21,467 nt of DNA from Phallusia fumigata (lineage: Eukaryota; Chordata; Ascidiacea; Phlebobranchia; Ascidiidae), in contig QXVZ01002323.1 in the NCBI GenBank assembly GCA_008931825.1, forward strand, positions 3,568 to 25,034, written 5' to 3'. Within the stretch, counting starts at the first letter, position 1, and every line of letters starts with the position of its first letter. Shown in pieces: positions 9,545-17,089 of the stretch. The notes beneath the pieces were generated by a model, which was given only the letters and a program-made list of their open reading frames with translations, had not been told where the DNA came from and ran no database searches. A program made the position numbers and the translations under genes.

Positions 9545-9672
9545 TTTCCGCTTCCCCTGGTATCACCGAAGACCATGCAGAACCAACAGAGGGCGCACAA
9601 GAGGAAACCCAGTCTTCTTTTTGGCATCAAGTTGAAATACTCACCAGCAGCGAATCTCTCAGGGTCGCTTAG
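9545..9672 (+). CDS. Candidate terminal exon, Glu/Ser-rich
   Basis: The acceptor TATTTTTAG leads to a phase-1 entry. A 41-codon open frame follows that begins SASPGITEDHAEPTEGAQEE and ends SSESLRVA before TAG at 9670. Entry phase and composition match the candidate exons at 8439 and 8640, so it may be the last exon of the same gene. No clear polyadenylation signal follows closely. Confidence 0.35.
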
Positions 9673-10507
9673 TGTTTAAGATTTCGACCGAACTTTGCGT
9701 TTTTGGCGATGATGTCTATGCGCAAAAATTGGCGTTAGTTAATTAGATTTTACTGTAGTTAACTAGTCGAGTTCATTTTTGAAAACGGAATCTTAAAATA
9801 GATTTTAAAATGTGCCTAATTTGGCCGCCGTTGACAATACTGCTCGCCTCTGTTTCTTTATTTTGCCCTTTATTTCTTTTTTCCTCCTCCCTCCTCCATC
9901 GCGCCGATTTATTTCGGCGAAATGACAACGATCAATCAACACACCTCAGCGCACAACATGACGTCAAACTTCAAAACAGTAGCGAAGATAGCGCATTCGG
10001 TCACGTGTGTGTCGTGCAACATTAGAATGAACACACATTGCACACATAGGCACATACACTGCACACAAATTGATGATGATAACGAACTGAAAGACAGAAT
10101 GCGTTTTTAATTATTGCACCTCTGACGCCAGCATAATTATAGAAGTAGCTGCGTTTGGTCATTAACGCATTTTGCCTTGATCTCGAAATGCTATATCAGC
10201 CGTGCCCTTTCTACATCAGTTCAATGTAAGAACAGATATAAATAGTGTTTACATTTAGACAACTTGTATTTACAAAGTCTGGTATTTTTATCGCAAGATT
10301 GTTTTGTGCTTCAGATTCTTCTCAGCAGCAGAAGTTAGATAGGTTTAAAATTCGAATCAGGAGTGTTTACTTTTGTGCTACGTTGAGACAAGCGTTCAGT
10401 GCAGGTATTTAACCAAGTATACTTTAAAACATGTTGGTACAGTCCAATGTAATTTGTGATAGAGTTTACGCTCTTGCGCATTATGACATCATTACCGGAT
10501 ATTATGC
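9673..10507. other. Unassigned stretch
   Basis: A pyrimidine-rich run lies at 9850-9900. An open frame starts at ATG 9810 and has a hydrophobic start (71 codons), without recognisable similarity. The phrase TTTTTGAAAACGGAAT near 9777 recurs near 21067, followed by a similar AAAAT...GCCTAATTT in both places. This suggests a short dispersed repeat. Nothing else is supported. Confidence 0.3.
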
Positions 10508-10663
10508 CACGAGCGCCGACTTAGAATCGAAAAAAAGTCCATTGCCATGTGTTTGTTTTTATTTTTATTTTTTTCACGGGGTTCGAACCCGGGGGGGGCC
10601 CGAGAACGAATCCCGATCAGTTTTTTTTCATGTCTGTATATGGGTCGAGCGCCTTAGTTCATT
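10508..10663 (-). repeat. LINE 3' flank with tRNA-like T-arm and landmark motifs
   Basis: Read on the minus strand, the flank just after the LINE poly(A) has GGCGCTCGACCCATATACAG. It then has a tRNA T-arm-like CGGGTTCGAACCCCG (box B type, 10576-10590), an A-rich tail, and ATTCTAAGTCGGCGCTCGT. The first and last motifs recur, adjacent to each other, at the LINE's other edge (16473-16535). The middle piece resembles the 3' half of a tRNA-derived SINE with an A-rich tail. A complete tRNA fold could not be built, so this is not a tRNA gene. Confidence 0.45.
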
Positions 10664-10685
10664 CTTTTTTTTCGAACTTTTAACT

Positions 10686-10691
10686 TTTATT
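10686..10691 (-). terminator. LINE polyadenylation signal AATAAA
   Basis: AATAAA on the minus strand lies about 15 bases before an A8-9 run at 10664-10672. That run is taken as the 3' poly(A) end of the LINE. Confidence 0.6.
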
Positions 10692-10759
10692 AAGCGTAAA
10701 AAAACACATGGAAAATGAGACGATTATAGCGAACAAACAAACACAAATAGCCATAGGCA

Positions 10760-11230
10760 TTAACGCAAGTGAGCATTCCACTTCAGTTTATATTTCCACA
10801 AATTATCATTTTTTAGGGAAACAATTTTTTCATTGCTCTTGCAACGTTTCATCTCATAAACAAACATTTCTACCTTTGGTTTCACTTTTTGAATCTTACA
10901 TTTATAAATAACAAATCTGGCGATCAAAAGCAAGCAATTCATCAAATTTAGAAAACATTTTTCAAAACCTTCATCGTGTATTCCAAACAGTTTAATATCA
11001 TCATAAAGTACCATTCGGCGGCACAAAGCACTGTCAATCCAGGCACTGACGTTTTCCCAGTATACCTGGACATGAATACACTCACAAAATAAGTGGTACA
11101 TGGTTTCTTTGCATACAGCGCAAAACGTGCACACATCAGCATCCGCAATCCCGAAGCCATAAAGCCTATCGTTTAGGACAATGGCTCTCAAATTCAATTT
11201 AGTTTGGAAGAAGCGCAGTTTAGTTTCAAA
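10760..11230 (-). pseudogene. LINE ORF2 C-terminal zinc-finger-like domain (fragment)
   Basis: The frame reads TKLRFFQTKLNLRAIVLNDR, then LYGFGIADADVCTFC, an acidic spacer and HLFCECIHVQVYW. This is the C-terminal Cys/His module (CxxC...HxxxC followed by an aromatic-rich 'FW' segment) found after the RT in L1/Tx1-like ORF2 proteins. It is thought to help bind template RNA or target DNA. The frame is intact to its stop at 10760, but it is disconnected by frameshifts from the upstream fragment ending at 11305. Confidence 0.75.
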
Positions 11231-11304
11231 TGTGCAAGTTTTTATAAATATCTGACCAGTTAAAGGGTGTCCGATGTAGAATTAGTTCCCATTTTTGTTG
11301 TTGT

Positions 11305-11634
11305 TTAATCGGCTGCTGTTTGTTGGGGGAAGCAAAAAACTCGTATGTATTTTTGGTTGTGGATAAATTTGTCATGTTCCGTCATCATTTTATCAATGGC
11401 TGTTTCTCTGTCTGGTTTGTCAGGTGAGTAAGTTTTCCAGGTAGTTGCAATTGCCGCAATAAGGCACTGGTAGTTTACATGGTTTTGACTGTTGTTTATC
11501 AACTCGTAATTTTCGCAGAGGTTTTTAAAGCTGCGATAGTCCAAATTGTTGTCTATAATTTGTTGGTACTTTAGTATACCAGCGTTAATATAATTTTCGT
11601 AGGCGATTGGTTTCCGTATAATCGTAGGTAGCAC
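11305..11634 (-). pseudogene. LINE ORF2 post-RT region joined to a truncated RT
   Basis: The frame begins with VLPTII, the continuation of the RT segment at 11640-11870 after a slip in an A8 run. It then jumps directly to the region that normally follows the RT: YINAGILKYQQIIDNNLDYR, then SFKNLCENYELIN, and YQCLIAAIATTWK. In related ORF2 proteins these sequences (a 'shrimp-like' linker with FxxLKxxYxL and ISAIPKxWK) are separated from VLPxII by the whole catalytic RT centre. The YADD/FADD box and surrounding motifs are absent, so several hundred residues have been deleted. Confidence 0.7.
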
Positions 11635-11639
11635 TTTTT

Positions 11640-11870
11640 TTTAAGCGACTGTTTATGGCTTTAGCAGCTATTTTATAATCCGCATTAAGTAAGGTGATAG
11701 GGCGGTAGTTTTCTGCGTACAAAAGATCTTTTTCTGGTTTAGGGACTAAAGTTACGTCCCCCCATGTCATTTGCCCAGAAAAGGCACCTGTTTCGAAAGC
11801 ATGGTTAAATGCGTTAACTAATGTACATTTTATGTCATTCCAAAATACTTTGTAAAACTCCGCCGGGAAA
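11640..11870 (-). pseudogene. LINE ORF2 reverse transcriptase, N-terminal motifs (fragment)
   Basis: The segment resumes the RT immediately beyond the gypsy insertion with PAEFYKVFWNDIKCTLVNAF, then GDVTLVPKPEKD and YRPITLLNADYKIAAKAINS. These are the early RT blocks (the finger region with K-x2-D and RPIxLLNxDYKI) of L1/Tx1 LINEs. It ends at an A8 run near 11634-11641, where the frame shifts. No catalytic aspartates are retained. The reading phase matches that of the LINE codon cut by the insertion at 14212. Confidence 0.8.
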
Positions 11871-11961
11871 CAAACTAGTCAGGCAGATACCCCAACCGTG
11901 CTATTTTGCGTCAGCAATCAACTTCTGGCACAGCAAGAACTGTAACGATGTTTAATCCGCA
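11871..11961 (-). repeat. Partial 3' LTR (last 91 bp)
   Basis: The segment TGCGGATTAAACATCG...GACTAGTTTG on the minus strand is a near-identical direct repeat of 13946-14037, differing mainly near the TCTG(T/C)C region. It lacks the first roughly 175 bases of the LTR and is fused directly to the integrase frame. LINE sequence begins straight after it at 11870 without a visible target duplication. Confidence 0.75.
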
Positions 11962-12343
11962 CATCCACAGCTATCGCCTCCGGATATCGTGTTGCATAAT
12001 CCACCAACGTAAGTATGTACCTATGTCCCTCGCTGCTGGGTGAGTGAATTAGTCCAATTAGATCAACCGCGACTCTTTTAAACGGAGCGTCAATCGCCGG
12101 CGCCGTCTGCATTGGGACCCTCATCACACTCCCCTTGTCTACAGTCCGCTGACATATGTCGCACGAACGAAAAAAGTGCTTCACGTCATCACGTATTCCA
12201 GGCCAAAAGAAGTTACCCTTAATACCCAAGTGTCCGCCCATCATAGAATCATGAGCAACCTTCATCACTCTTTGTCTTAATTCTCTTGGCACCACCAGTT
12301 GTTTCATCCAGTCACCTTGATTGTATTTTAGGTGTCGAAACAT
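11958..12343 (-). pseudogene. Integrase N-terminal part (truncated)
   Basis: It starts in the same frame as the protease region, just after a TAA. The HHCC zinc-binding domain is visible (HDSMMGGH, then CDICQR). The first core aspartate region, KRVAVDLIGLI, follows, and then LVDYATRYPEAIAV. The frame then runs into LTR sequence, so the second catalytic Asp and the Glu of the DDE triad are missing. Integrase inserts the cDNA into host DNA; this copy would be inactive. Motif spacing is normal up to the break. Confidence 0.85.
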
Positions 12344-12346
12344 TCT

Positions 12347-13294
12347 TTACAACAGTCCATCTTCCTCAACAAATTTAGTTATCTGGTACCCTTTCACTCC
12401 TCCCTCAGTTGTCTGCTTCAACTTCTGAACTGCTGAGTCTTTATTTTGTGCCTTTTCGAATTCTGCTTTATCTGTTACAGGCCATTCATCACATTGTGGC
12501 ACTACCAGCGGCTTTACTTTGCCCTCGAGGTTCTTCTGGAACCTAGTTGAAACAGCATTAGCTTCTTCACACAGCGGATCGGGGTCTTCCGCTCTACGGA
12601 CACCACCAATATTTCCAATACACAAATCGTGCAATGGGTCTTGCAAACACAATGCTTCTACCTCTCCTGTGAAATATGGAGTATTAACCTCGATCGTGGC
12701 CACTTCAGCCGATACGACCGAACCATTTGCCAGCCTGATAAAACCTGGTCTTTCTACGACTTGATCGTCCCGAACGAATTTCCTGTCAACCAGAACACCG
12801 GTGCAGCCTGTGTCTCTCAGCACAGTTACTCTTTGATTGCCCACTAGGCCATTGCATAGCGGCAAATTGGAATCATATTCGAACAACACAATTTGTGTAG
12901 GTGTGCATGCTGTCGAGCTGGATATTCTCAACGGCCTGGAAGGCAACCCGCGGGAATTGTAATCTTTTGCCAGATGCCCGACCTTGTCGCATACAAAACA
13001 TATTCTAGGCGCTCTGGCGTCAGATTTATACTTTGGGCAACTCCTTATATTGTGTCCGACTTGTCCACAGTTGCCACAAAACTCACGTACCTCATGTCGT
13101 ATGTCGCTGGCCATTTCTCTTTTGTGCGCGGCCAAAAACTGTTCAGCGACGCTTGTCAAGTTATCCAGAGTCTTCGGCGCTTGCTCTTTTAGGTATGTTG
13201 ACAACTCTCTGGGACATGACTTAAGGAATTGTTCCTTAACCAAAAGCGCACTTACATCCTTCCAATCAAACGTCGATCCTGACAACTTCACCAT
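12347..13294 (-). pseudogene. Gag C-terminal part, zinc knuckles and aspartic protease
   Basis: The first 60 residues continue a SCAN-like capsid domain (KEQFLKSCPRELSTYLKEQA). Two zinc knuckles follow: CGNCGQVGHNIRSC is a perfect CX2CX4HX4C, while CFVCDKVGHLAKDY has Tyr in place of the last Cys. The protease active site reads VTVLRDTGCTGVLVD (D-T-G). After a linker, FEKAQNKDSAVQKLKQ and FVEEDGLL are the sequences that usually precede an integrase HHCC domain. The frame ends at TAA 12347-12349, and the integrase continues in the same frame three codons later, so a nonsense mutation separates them. Confidence 0.85.
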
Positions 13295-13865
13295 TTTTGC
13301 AGATAGTTCTGCAAGCGCACCGCAAACTGGGAAGGACTTCCCCCTTTTTCGGGCTTCGAGTTCCGAAATTTACTGCGATATCCCTCTTCGTTTAAATCGT
13401 AACGGTTGAGTAAAGCCTGCTTCATCTGTTCATAATCCACCGCGTCGTCGTCCGACAGTCTGGAATAAACATCAAGCGCTCGCCCCGTTAGCAGCGCACT
13501 CGGTGCCGTCGCCCACTCGCACTTCAAAGCGTAGCAGGTAACTGTCAAGCTCGCCTTTACCATCTACAAAGGCAGGTAACTTAGGTGCATTTGCTTTGCT
13601 TGTTGCTACTAACTCACGCTGAGCCCCGCCAATCTCTGCCAGTTGTAGTTCCAAACGATTCAACTCCAACTGGTGTTCTCTACTTTGAGCTTCAGCCTCT
13701 CTCCGTCTATCCTCGGCTTCTGTGGCCAAACGGCGCTCTTCCCCATCAGCCTCTCGCCGTTTTTCCTCAGCTTCCCTGGCCAAGCGTCGTCCTTCTCTCT
13801 CGATAAACTTCGCCAGCTCCACCAGTTAATCCTAACAGCTTCTCAGCTTCTGCAATCCTTTCCAT
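13288..13865 (-). pseudogene. Gag N-terminal part, frameshifted
   Basis: The likely start is ATG at 13863-13865, reading MERIAEAEKLLGLTG. The frame shifts near 13825 into a Glu/Arg-rich coiled coil (for example RRLAREAEEKRREADGEERR), followed by APKLPAFVDGKGELDSYLLR. It shifts again near 13555 into SALLTGRALDVYSRLSDDDA and RSKFRNSKPEKGGSPSQFAV, and once more near 13290 into the next entry. This order (short leader, charged coiled coil, SCAN-related capsid fold) is typical of Gmr1-like gag. Gag would form the virus-like particle. Confidence 0.8.
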
Positions 13866-13923
13866 CAAGTTTTTCTTGCTTCACTACCAAGTAAGGTCAA
13901 AAGCCAACACTAAAAAACTATAT

Positions 13924-13937
13924 TCCCGGACGAGCCC
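13924..13937 (-). promoter_or_regulatory. Primer binding site, tRNA-Pro-like
   Basis: GGGCTCGTCCGGGA on the minus strand lies just inside the 5' LTR. It is complementary to the 3' part of tRNA-Pro acceptor/T-arm, the same core used by murine leukaemia virus-type 'P' primer sites. The bases before it (ATT rather than TGG) match the CCA end poorly, so a small deletion or another tRNA is possible. Confidence 0.6.
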
Positions 13938-13945
13938 AATTGCCG

Positions 13946-14211
13946 CAAACTAGTCTGGACAGATACCCCAACCGTGCTATTTTGCGTCAGCAATCAACTT
14001 CTGGCACAGCAAGAACTGTAACGATGTTTAATCCGCATTTTCCAAAATAGAATGACCTTGTTTTTAGGTCACGCTCAAAGCGTTGGTATACCAACATCAG
14101 GTTACTACAGTTCAACCGTATGCCGGGAAGGGTTTAGAACAAACGCTCCATTGCGTCATAAGGTGTATAGTTGTGCAATATAACACAGTAGTTAACTAGA
14201 TATTTGTGGCA
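13946..14211 (-). repeat. 5' LTR of the gypsy-like element
   Basis: The LTR starts TGCCACAAATATC directly against the interrupted LINE codon and ends at GACTAGTTTG, 8 bases before the primer binding site. The last 91 bases are repeated at the other end of the element. The total of about 266 bp is reasonable for an LTR. The exact 3' border could be a few bases further in (a CA lies at 13939-13940). Confidence 0.65.
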
Positions 14212-14740
14212 CCGTCTAGTCCCGGGGATTTGTTGTTTTTCATTGTCTTTAATGCTTCGTGGCACTGTTCGGTGGTCAGTTTTCCTTCACACTCGTTCGA
14301 TTTTTCCTTATCTAGTCTTGGACACACTATACTATTTGTGTAGTTGTTTATTTTACCTTTAGTAGTGAGACACGAATTTTTGCTTGCACTGTACAGCGTT
14401 TCGTAGTAATCTTTTAGAAGTTGTAACATAGTCTTTTGGTCCGTTTCTATTTTCGAATTTAAATTTAATCTAGTAATGGCTTTTTTCTCCATTCTTCGTT
14501 TCTCTAGATTTAGAAAATAGGAATTGTCTTTACCACCATATTCTGCCCATCGCGCTCTGCTTCTTACTATTGCGCTTCTACTATACCTTTCGATAATATC
14601 GTCGTATTGTTATTGGATTACTGCAATTTCGCTAGTCGTGCGTTCATCATGAGGTTGGGGTAATTTTTGCATCCCCGAAAGTTTATTTTCTAGCTCTGTT
14701 TGTTGGGCTTTAACTTTTCTTTTCGCTTGCGTAATTGATA
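14212..14740 (-). pseudogene. LINE ORF2 linker and start of RT
   Basis: The frame contains RARWAEYGGKDNSYFLNLEK, corresponding to the strongly conserved 'ARWLEEGEKNTKYFFNLEK' block of L1/Tx1 ORF2. Next come LLKDYYETLYSAS and a region ending TMKNNKSPGLDG, the entry to RT motif 0/1. There is an in-frame TAA near 14612 and a frameshift relative to the endonuclease near 14740. The reading frame is cut after GG of the glycine codon by the LTR. Confidence 0.8.
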
Positions 14741-15545
14741 ATGCACCCCCTTAGATTGCATTTAAGTGCTTCCCAAAGAACTTGGGGAGATACCGCCCCG
14801 TTGTAATTGTTTTTCATAAACTCGGCGATCCATGATTTAGTACTTTTTACAAATTTTGCGTCCTCTAACAAGGAGGTATTCATTTTCCAGTAGCTTCTTC
14901 CCCTAGGTATTTTATCAAGGTTGAGTACAAGTTTGACGATGCAATGGTCCAACTGTGTGCTTGGATCAATTTGAATTTGGGTGGACCTGTTTAATAGTTC
15001 GTTTGTGACGAGCACAAAGTCCACACGACTTGCCGTGTGCGGGTGTTTTTGTGTGCGAGTGTATTGTTTTAAGTTCGGATGTTTGAGGCGAAATACGTCA
15101 TAAAGCTCAAAGTTTTCAATTGCTTGTAGAATTGTAGTTTTCGCGCGCCCGTTGCTATGCGTAGTTTTTCCCCCAGTTTTATCTAATTCATCCTTGAGTA
15201 CGCAGTTAGAATCGCCAGCTAAAACATATTCTTCGGTTCCGCTTGCAACGCATTGATCCGCCAGAAGCGCAAAGAGGTTGTCGTAAAACCGCGGACTGTC
15301 TTGGTTCGGTCCATAGACATTACACAGTGTTAAGCGCTGATCAGATATTTCTAGGTCCATGACTAAATAACGCCCAAGATTGTCAACAATCGAGTCGTGT
15401 TTTAGGCAAGAAAGATTCTTAGAGAACATAACCGCCACTCCTTTACTTTTTGTTGAGCCAAGCGAGGCTACAATTTCCCCACCCCATTCTAATTCCCATT
15501 GCTTGAGACATGATGCTGATGTGTGCGTTTCTTGCAAACAGANAA
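14710..15545 (-). pseudogene. LINE APE-type endonuclease domain (N-terminally damaged)
   Basis: Visible catalytic motifs in order are CLQETHTS (metal-binding Glu), LTLCNVYGPNQDSPRF, VLAGDSNCVL (Asp/Asn), SRVDFVLVTNEL and LDHCIVKLVL (final Asp-His, with Leu in place of the usual Ser). The spacing is normal for a LINE endonuclease that nicks target DNA to prime reverse transcription. The first 30-40 residues, including the LNVxG strand and its Asn, are missing. They are replaced on the minus strand by a poly(T) stretch and an N. Confidence 0.85.
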
Positions 15546-15589
15546 CGCCGCAAAAAAAAAAAACAAAAAAAAAAAAAAAAAAAAAAAAC
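15543..15589. repeat. Poly(A) tract beside an ambiguous base
   Basis: The + strand has N at 15543, then GCCGC, A12, C and about A24 before CATAAGC. It falls exactly where the endonuclease N-terminus should be encoded. It may be a homopolymer expansion, a small retroposed tail or an assembly join. Confidence 0.7.
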
Positions 15590-15609
15590 ATAAGCTGGCA
15601 CGTTTTCTT

Positions 15610-16456
15610 TCCGCAACTACAGTTCACAAGCGTGTACTTGCAGGTATTATTCAGACAATTAGTCGTCATGGTTCGTTTTGGGATTGCATTCACAGTTTTA
15701 CAGACACAAAACATTGAGTACCTTTTGCACTGTAGACATGCGAAAGTTCCTTCGTCGGTTTGATACTCCGGTTGAAACATGTGGCAGCAAGGCATCTTCC
15801 TCATGGTTTGGTGACAGATAATTGGTTGTCACCTCCTTATCCGGGACCAGAAATCTATCAATTTCGTTGCAGCACGCTTCGGCAATGCTAAACTCTGATG
15901 AACATTTCCAGCAGAAGAAATTTACGTTTTTTTCCGTCACGTATGTTGTTGCTTATGCCCCACTTCCGTGCAATATTTGCACGTTATTTACTGCCCGTTG
16001 TAGGTGCAGTAGAACTCATATCCGTTTAAGGTATTCTCATTCCAGTTAACAGCCCATTTTTGTCTTTTCTGTGCTGTTTATTTTTCACTTCTCCAAATCT
16101 TTTTTGAAATTCTTTTTTAATTTCGTCATTGGGAAGGGAACAGGGACCCATCCTACCGCCACATTCAGTTTGTCACATCCATATAATCTCACGGAATATA
16201 CTGTATCAACTTGTACCAGTTTATCAAACAATTCCAGTACAGCTTTTCTTGTTGTGCATGTAACATCCACTAGGTTTCCTTTTCGTTCGGAGATTCTGAT
16301 AGGCTGATTAATGGAAAAGCTCTCTTTTTCTATAATATTGAGAATATCTTCTCTGTTACTTTGCTTTCTTGTTTTAAAACTCATGCAAGTGGGCCTTTTC
16401 AAATGCTCTCCACCCTTTTGTTGGAAAACTTGCGTAAAGCTAGGACCTTTCTCCAT
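15610..16456 (-). pseudogene. LINE ORF1 remnant with RRM-like and Cys-rich parts
   Basis: It starts at ATG 16456 (MEKGPSFTQVFQQKGGEHLK). The first 123 residues contain EDILNIIEKESFSI and a strand-rich VDTVYSVRLYGCDKLNVAVG, resembling the RNA-binding fold of LINE ORF1. Beyond the stop at 16085, frames are broken but Cys/His patterns persist: CKYCTEVGH (a partial CCHC knuckle), FFCWKCSSEF, and a Cys-rich segment ending CSCGKKTC. ORF1 proteins bind LINE RNA. Position upstream of the endonuclease on the same strand supports the call, but the similarity is weaker than for ORF2. Confidence 0.5.
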
Positions 16457-16480
16457 TGTTTTTTACGTCCGCTCGCTACG

Positions 16481-16535
16481 AGCGCCAACTTAGAATCTAT
16501 TTGTCTGTATGTGGGTGGAGCGCCTCAACCAAAAG
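16481..16535 (-). repeat. LINE 5' flank with landmark motifs
   Basis: On the minus strand GGCGCTCCACCCACATACAG is followed by ATTCTAAGTTGGCGCTCGT, just before the LINE. The same two motifs appear, split by an insert, beyond the LINE's 3' end at 10508-10663. The LINE thus sits inside, or duplicated, a repeated target. Confidence 0.5.
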
Positions 16536-16867
16536 CTACAAAGTTCAGTGTGTGACCCCTAGTGAGCACTGAACCAGTTTTTGTTTGCCGCTAGGTGAAA
16601 ACGTAACAGTAGTTTCTGACTCGACTACAACTGGTTTTCCAATTTGTTGCTGTGGTTTGGTATGTAATACGAAATTCATTGGACCCACCAAACCAGCAGA
16701 CAGTTTTAATAAAGCCGTTTTGGGACAAGCGTACCCACATTTTCCACGCGCTGCCCTGGCAAGCAATCCAGACAGTTAGTGATGATTGTGTTTGATCGTG
16801 GTGAGCCCTGATCGCTCAAAAGACTAGTGAACCGGTTTGGAGTTAATCCGTTGTTGAAAAAATTGTT
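16536..16867. other. Unassigned region with overlapping open frames
   Basis: Both strands are open over about 200 bases (16585-16779 on +, 16545-16766 on -). The + frame contains NVTVVSDSTTTGFPICCCGL and the - frame contains GLVGPMNFVLHTKPQQQIGK. I recognise neither. The base composition is less AT-rich than the surroundings, which suggests an old coding fragment or the inside of another element. Confidence 0.3.
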
Positions 16868-17080
16868 TCAATTCATCGGCAGATTTGTATTAACTGTTGC
16901 TTTCAGGCGTTGTATAAACTTATGAAGATTGTTCTGGCAAATGTATTTTGCGTACCGACGCTCCGACGTCTTAATTAAGTCGTCTTCATCAGGGTGAATA
17001 ACAATCAAAGCGCGACATACAACACACACGAACAAAAAACGAAAAAAAATAACTACAAAAACAATGAAGAGCGCGCGCAC
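16868..17080 (-). repeat. Retroelement-like fragment with CCTGATGA stem motif
   Basis: The minus strand reads CCCTGATGAAGACGAC, an AT loop, then GACGTCGGAGCGTCGGTACG. A GACG/CGTC stem follows the CTGATGA. Such 'CCTGAtGAaG...stem...cG' arrangements are common in ends of Penelope-like and other retroelements. A 70-codon frame on this strand (DEDDLIKTSERRYAKYICQN) is part of the same stretch and probably not a gene. Confidence 0.3.
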
Positions 17081-17089
17081 GCATTAATA

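Larger units (their letters stand above)
11871..14211 (-). mobile_element. Nested Ty3/gypsy-like (Gmr1-type) LTR element, internally deleted
   Basis: On the minus strand the order is 5' LTR, primer binding site, gag, zinc knuckles, aspartic protease, the start of integrase, and a partial 3' LTR. Protease is followed directly by the integrase N-terminus with no RT or RNase H between. This is the Ty1/copia-like order known for the Gmr1 group of deuterostome Ty3/gypsy elements. RT, RNase H, most of integrase and the front of the 3' LTR are missing. The coding part has at least three frameshifts and one stop. It sits in the LINE ORF2 at the start of the RT, same strand, and cannot move by itself. 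Confidence 0.8.
10664..16480 (-). mobile_element. Degenerate Tx1/L1-like LINE, interrupted by a gypsy element
   Basis: On the minus strand the order is ORF1 remnants (16456 to about 15610), APE endonuclease (15545-14710), linker and RT start (14740-14212), a nested LTR element (14211-11871), RT continuation (11870-11640), a deletion, C-terminal domains (11634-10760), AATAAA and a short poly(A). The domain order and phrases such as RARWAEYGGKDNSYFLNLEK and KPEKDLLYAENYRPITLLNA are those of L1/Tx1-clade LINEs. Multiple frameshifts, stops and the missing RT core make it dead. Without the insert it is about 3.5 kb, shorter than a typical full-length element. Confidence 0.85.

Noticed and set aside
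9810..10025. Small secreted or membrane protein with a hydrophobic start
   Set aside because: The hydrophobic run comes from a pyrimidine-rich tract. There is no splice, codon or family support.
10578..10590. Complete tRNA gene around GGGTTCGAACCC
   Set aside because: Only the T-arm is convincing. No D-arm, anticodon arm or 7 bp acceptor stem can be paired at the right distances on either strand.
12519..13409. Open frames on the + strand over the gag-protease region
   Set aside because: They are antisense shadows of the gag and protease frames on the minus strand, which carry all the motifs.
15380..15763. Lys-rich + strand open frame across the poly(A) tract
   Set aside because: The lysines are translated homopolymer, and the opposite strand holds the endonuclease motifs.
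16868..17080. Protein-coding gene on the minus strand (70 codons)
   Set aside because: Its sequence overlaps a retroelement-like stem motif and has no domain, splice or context support.
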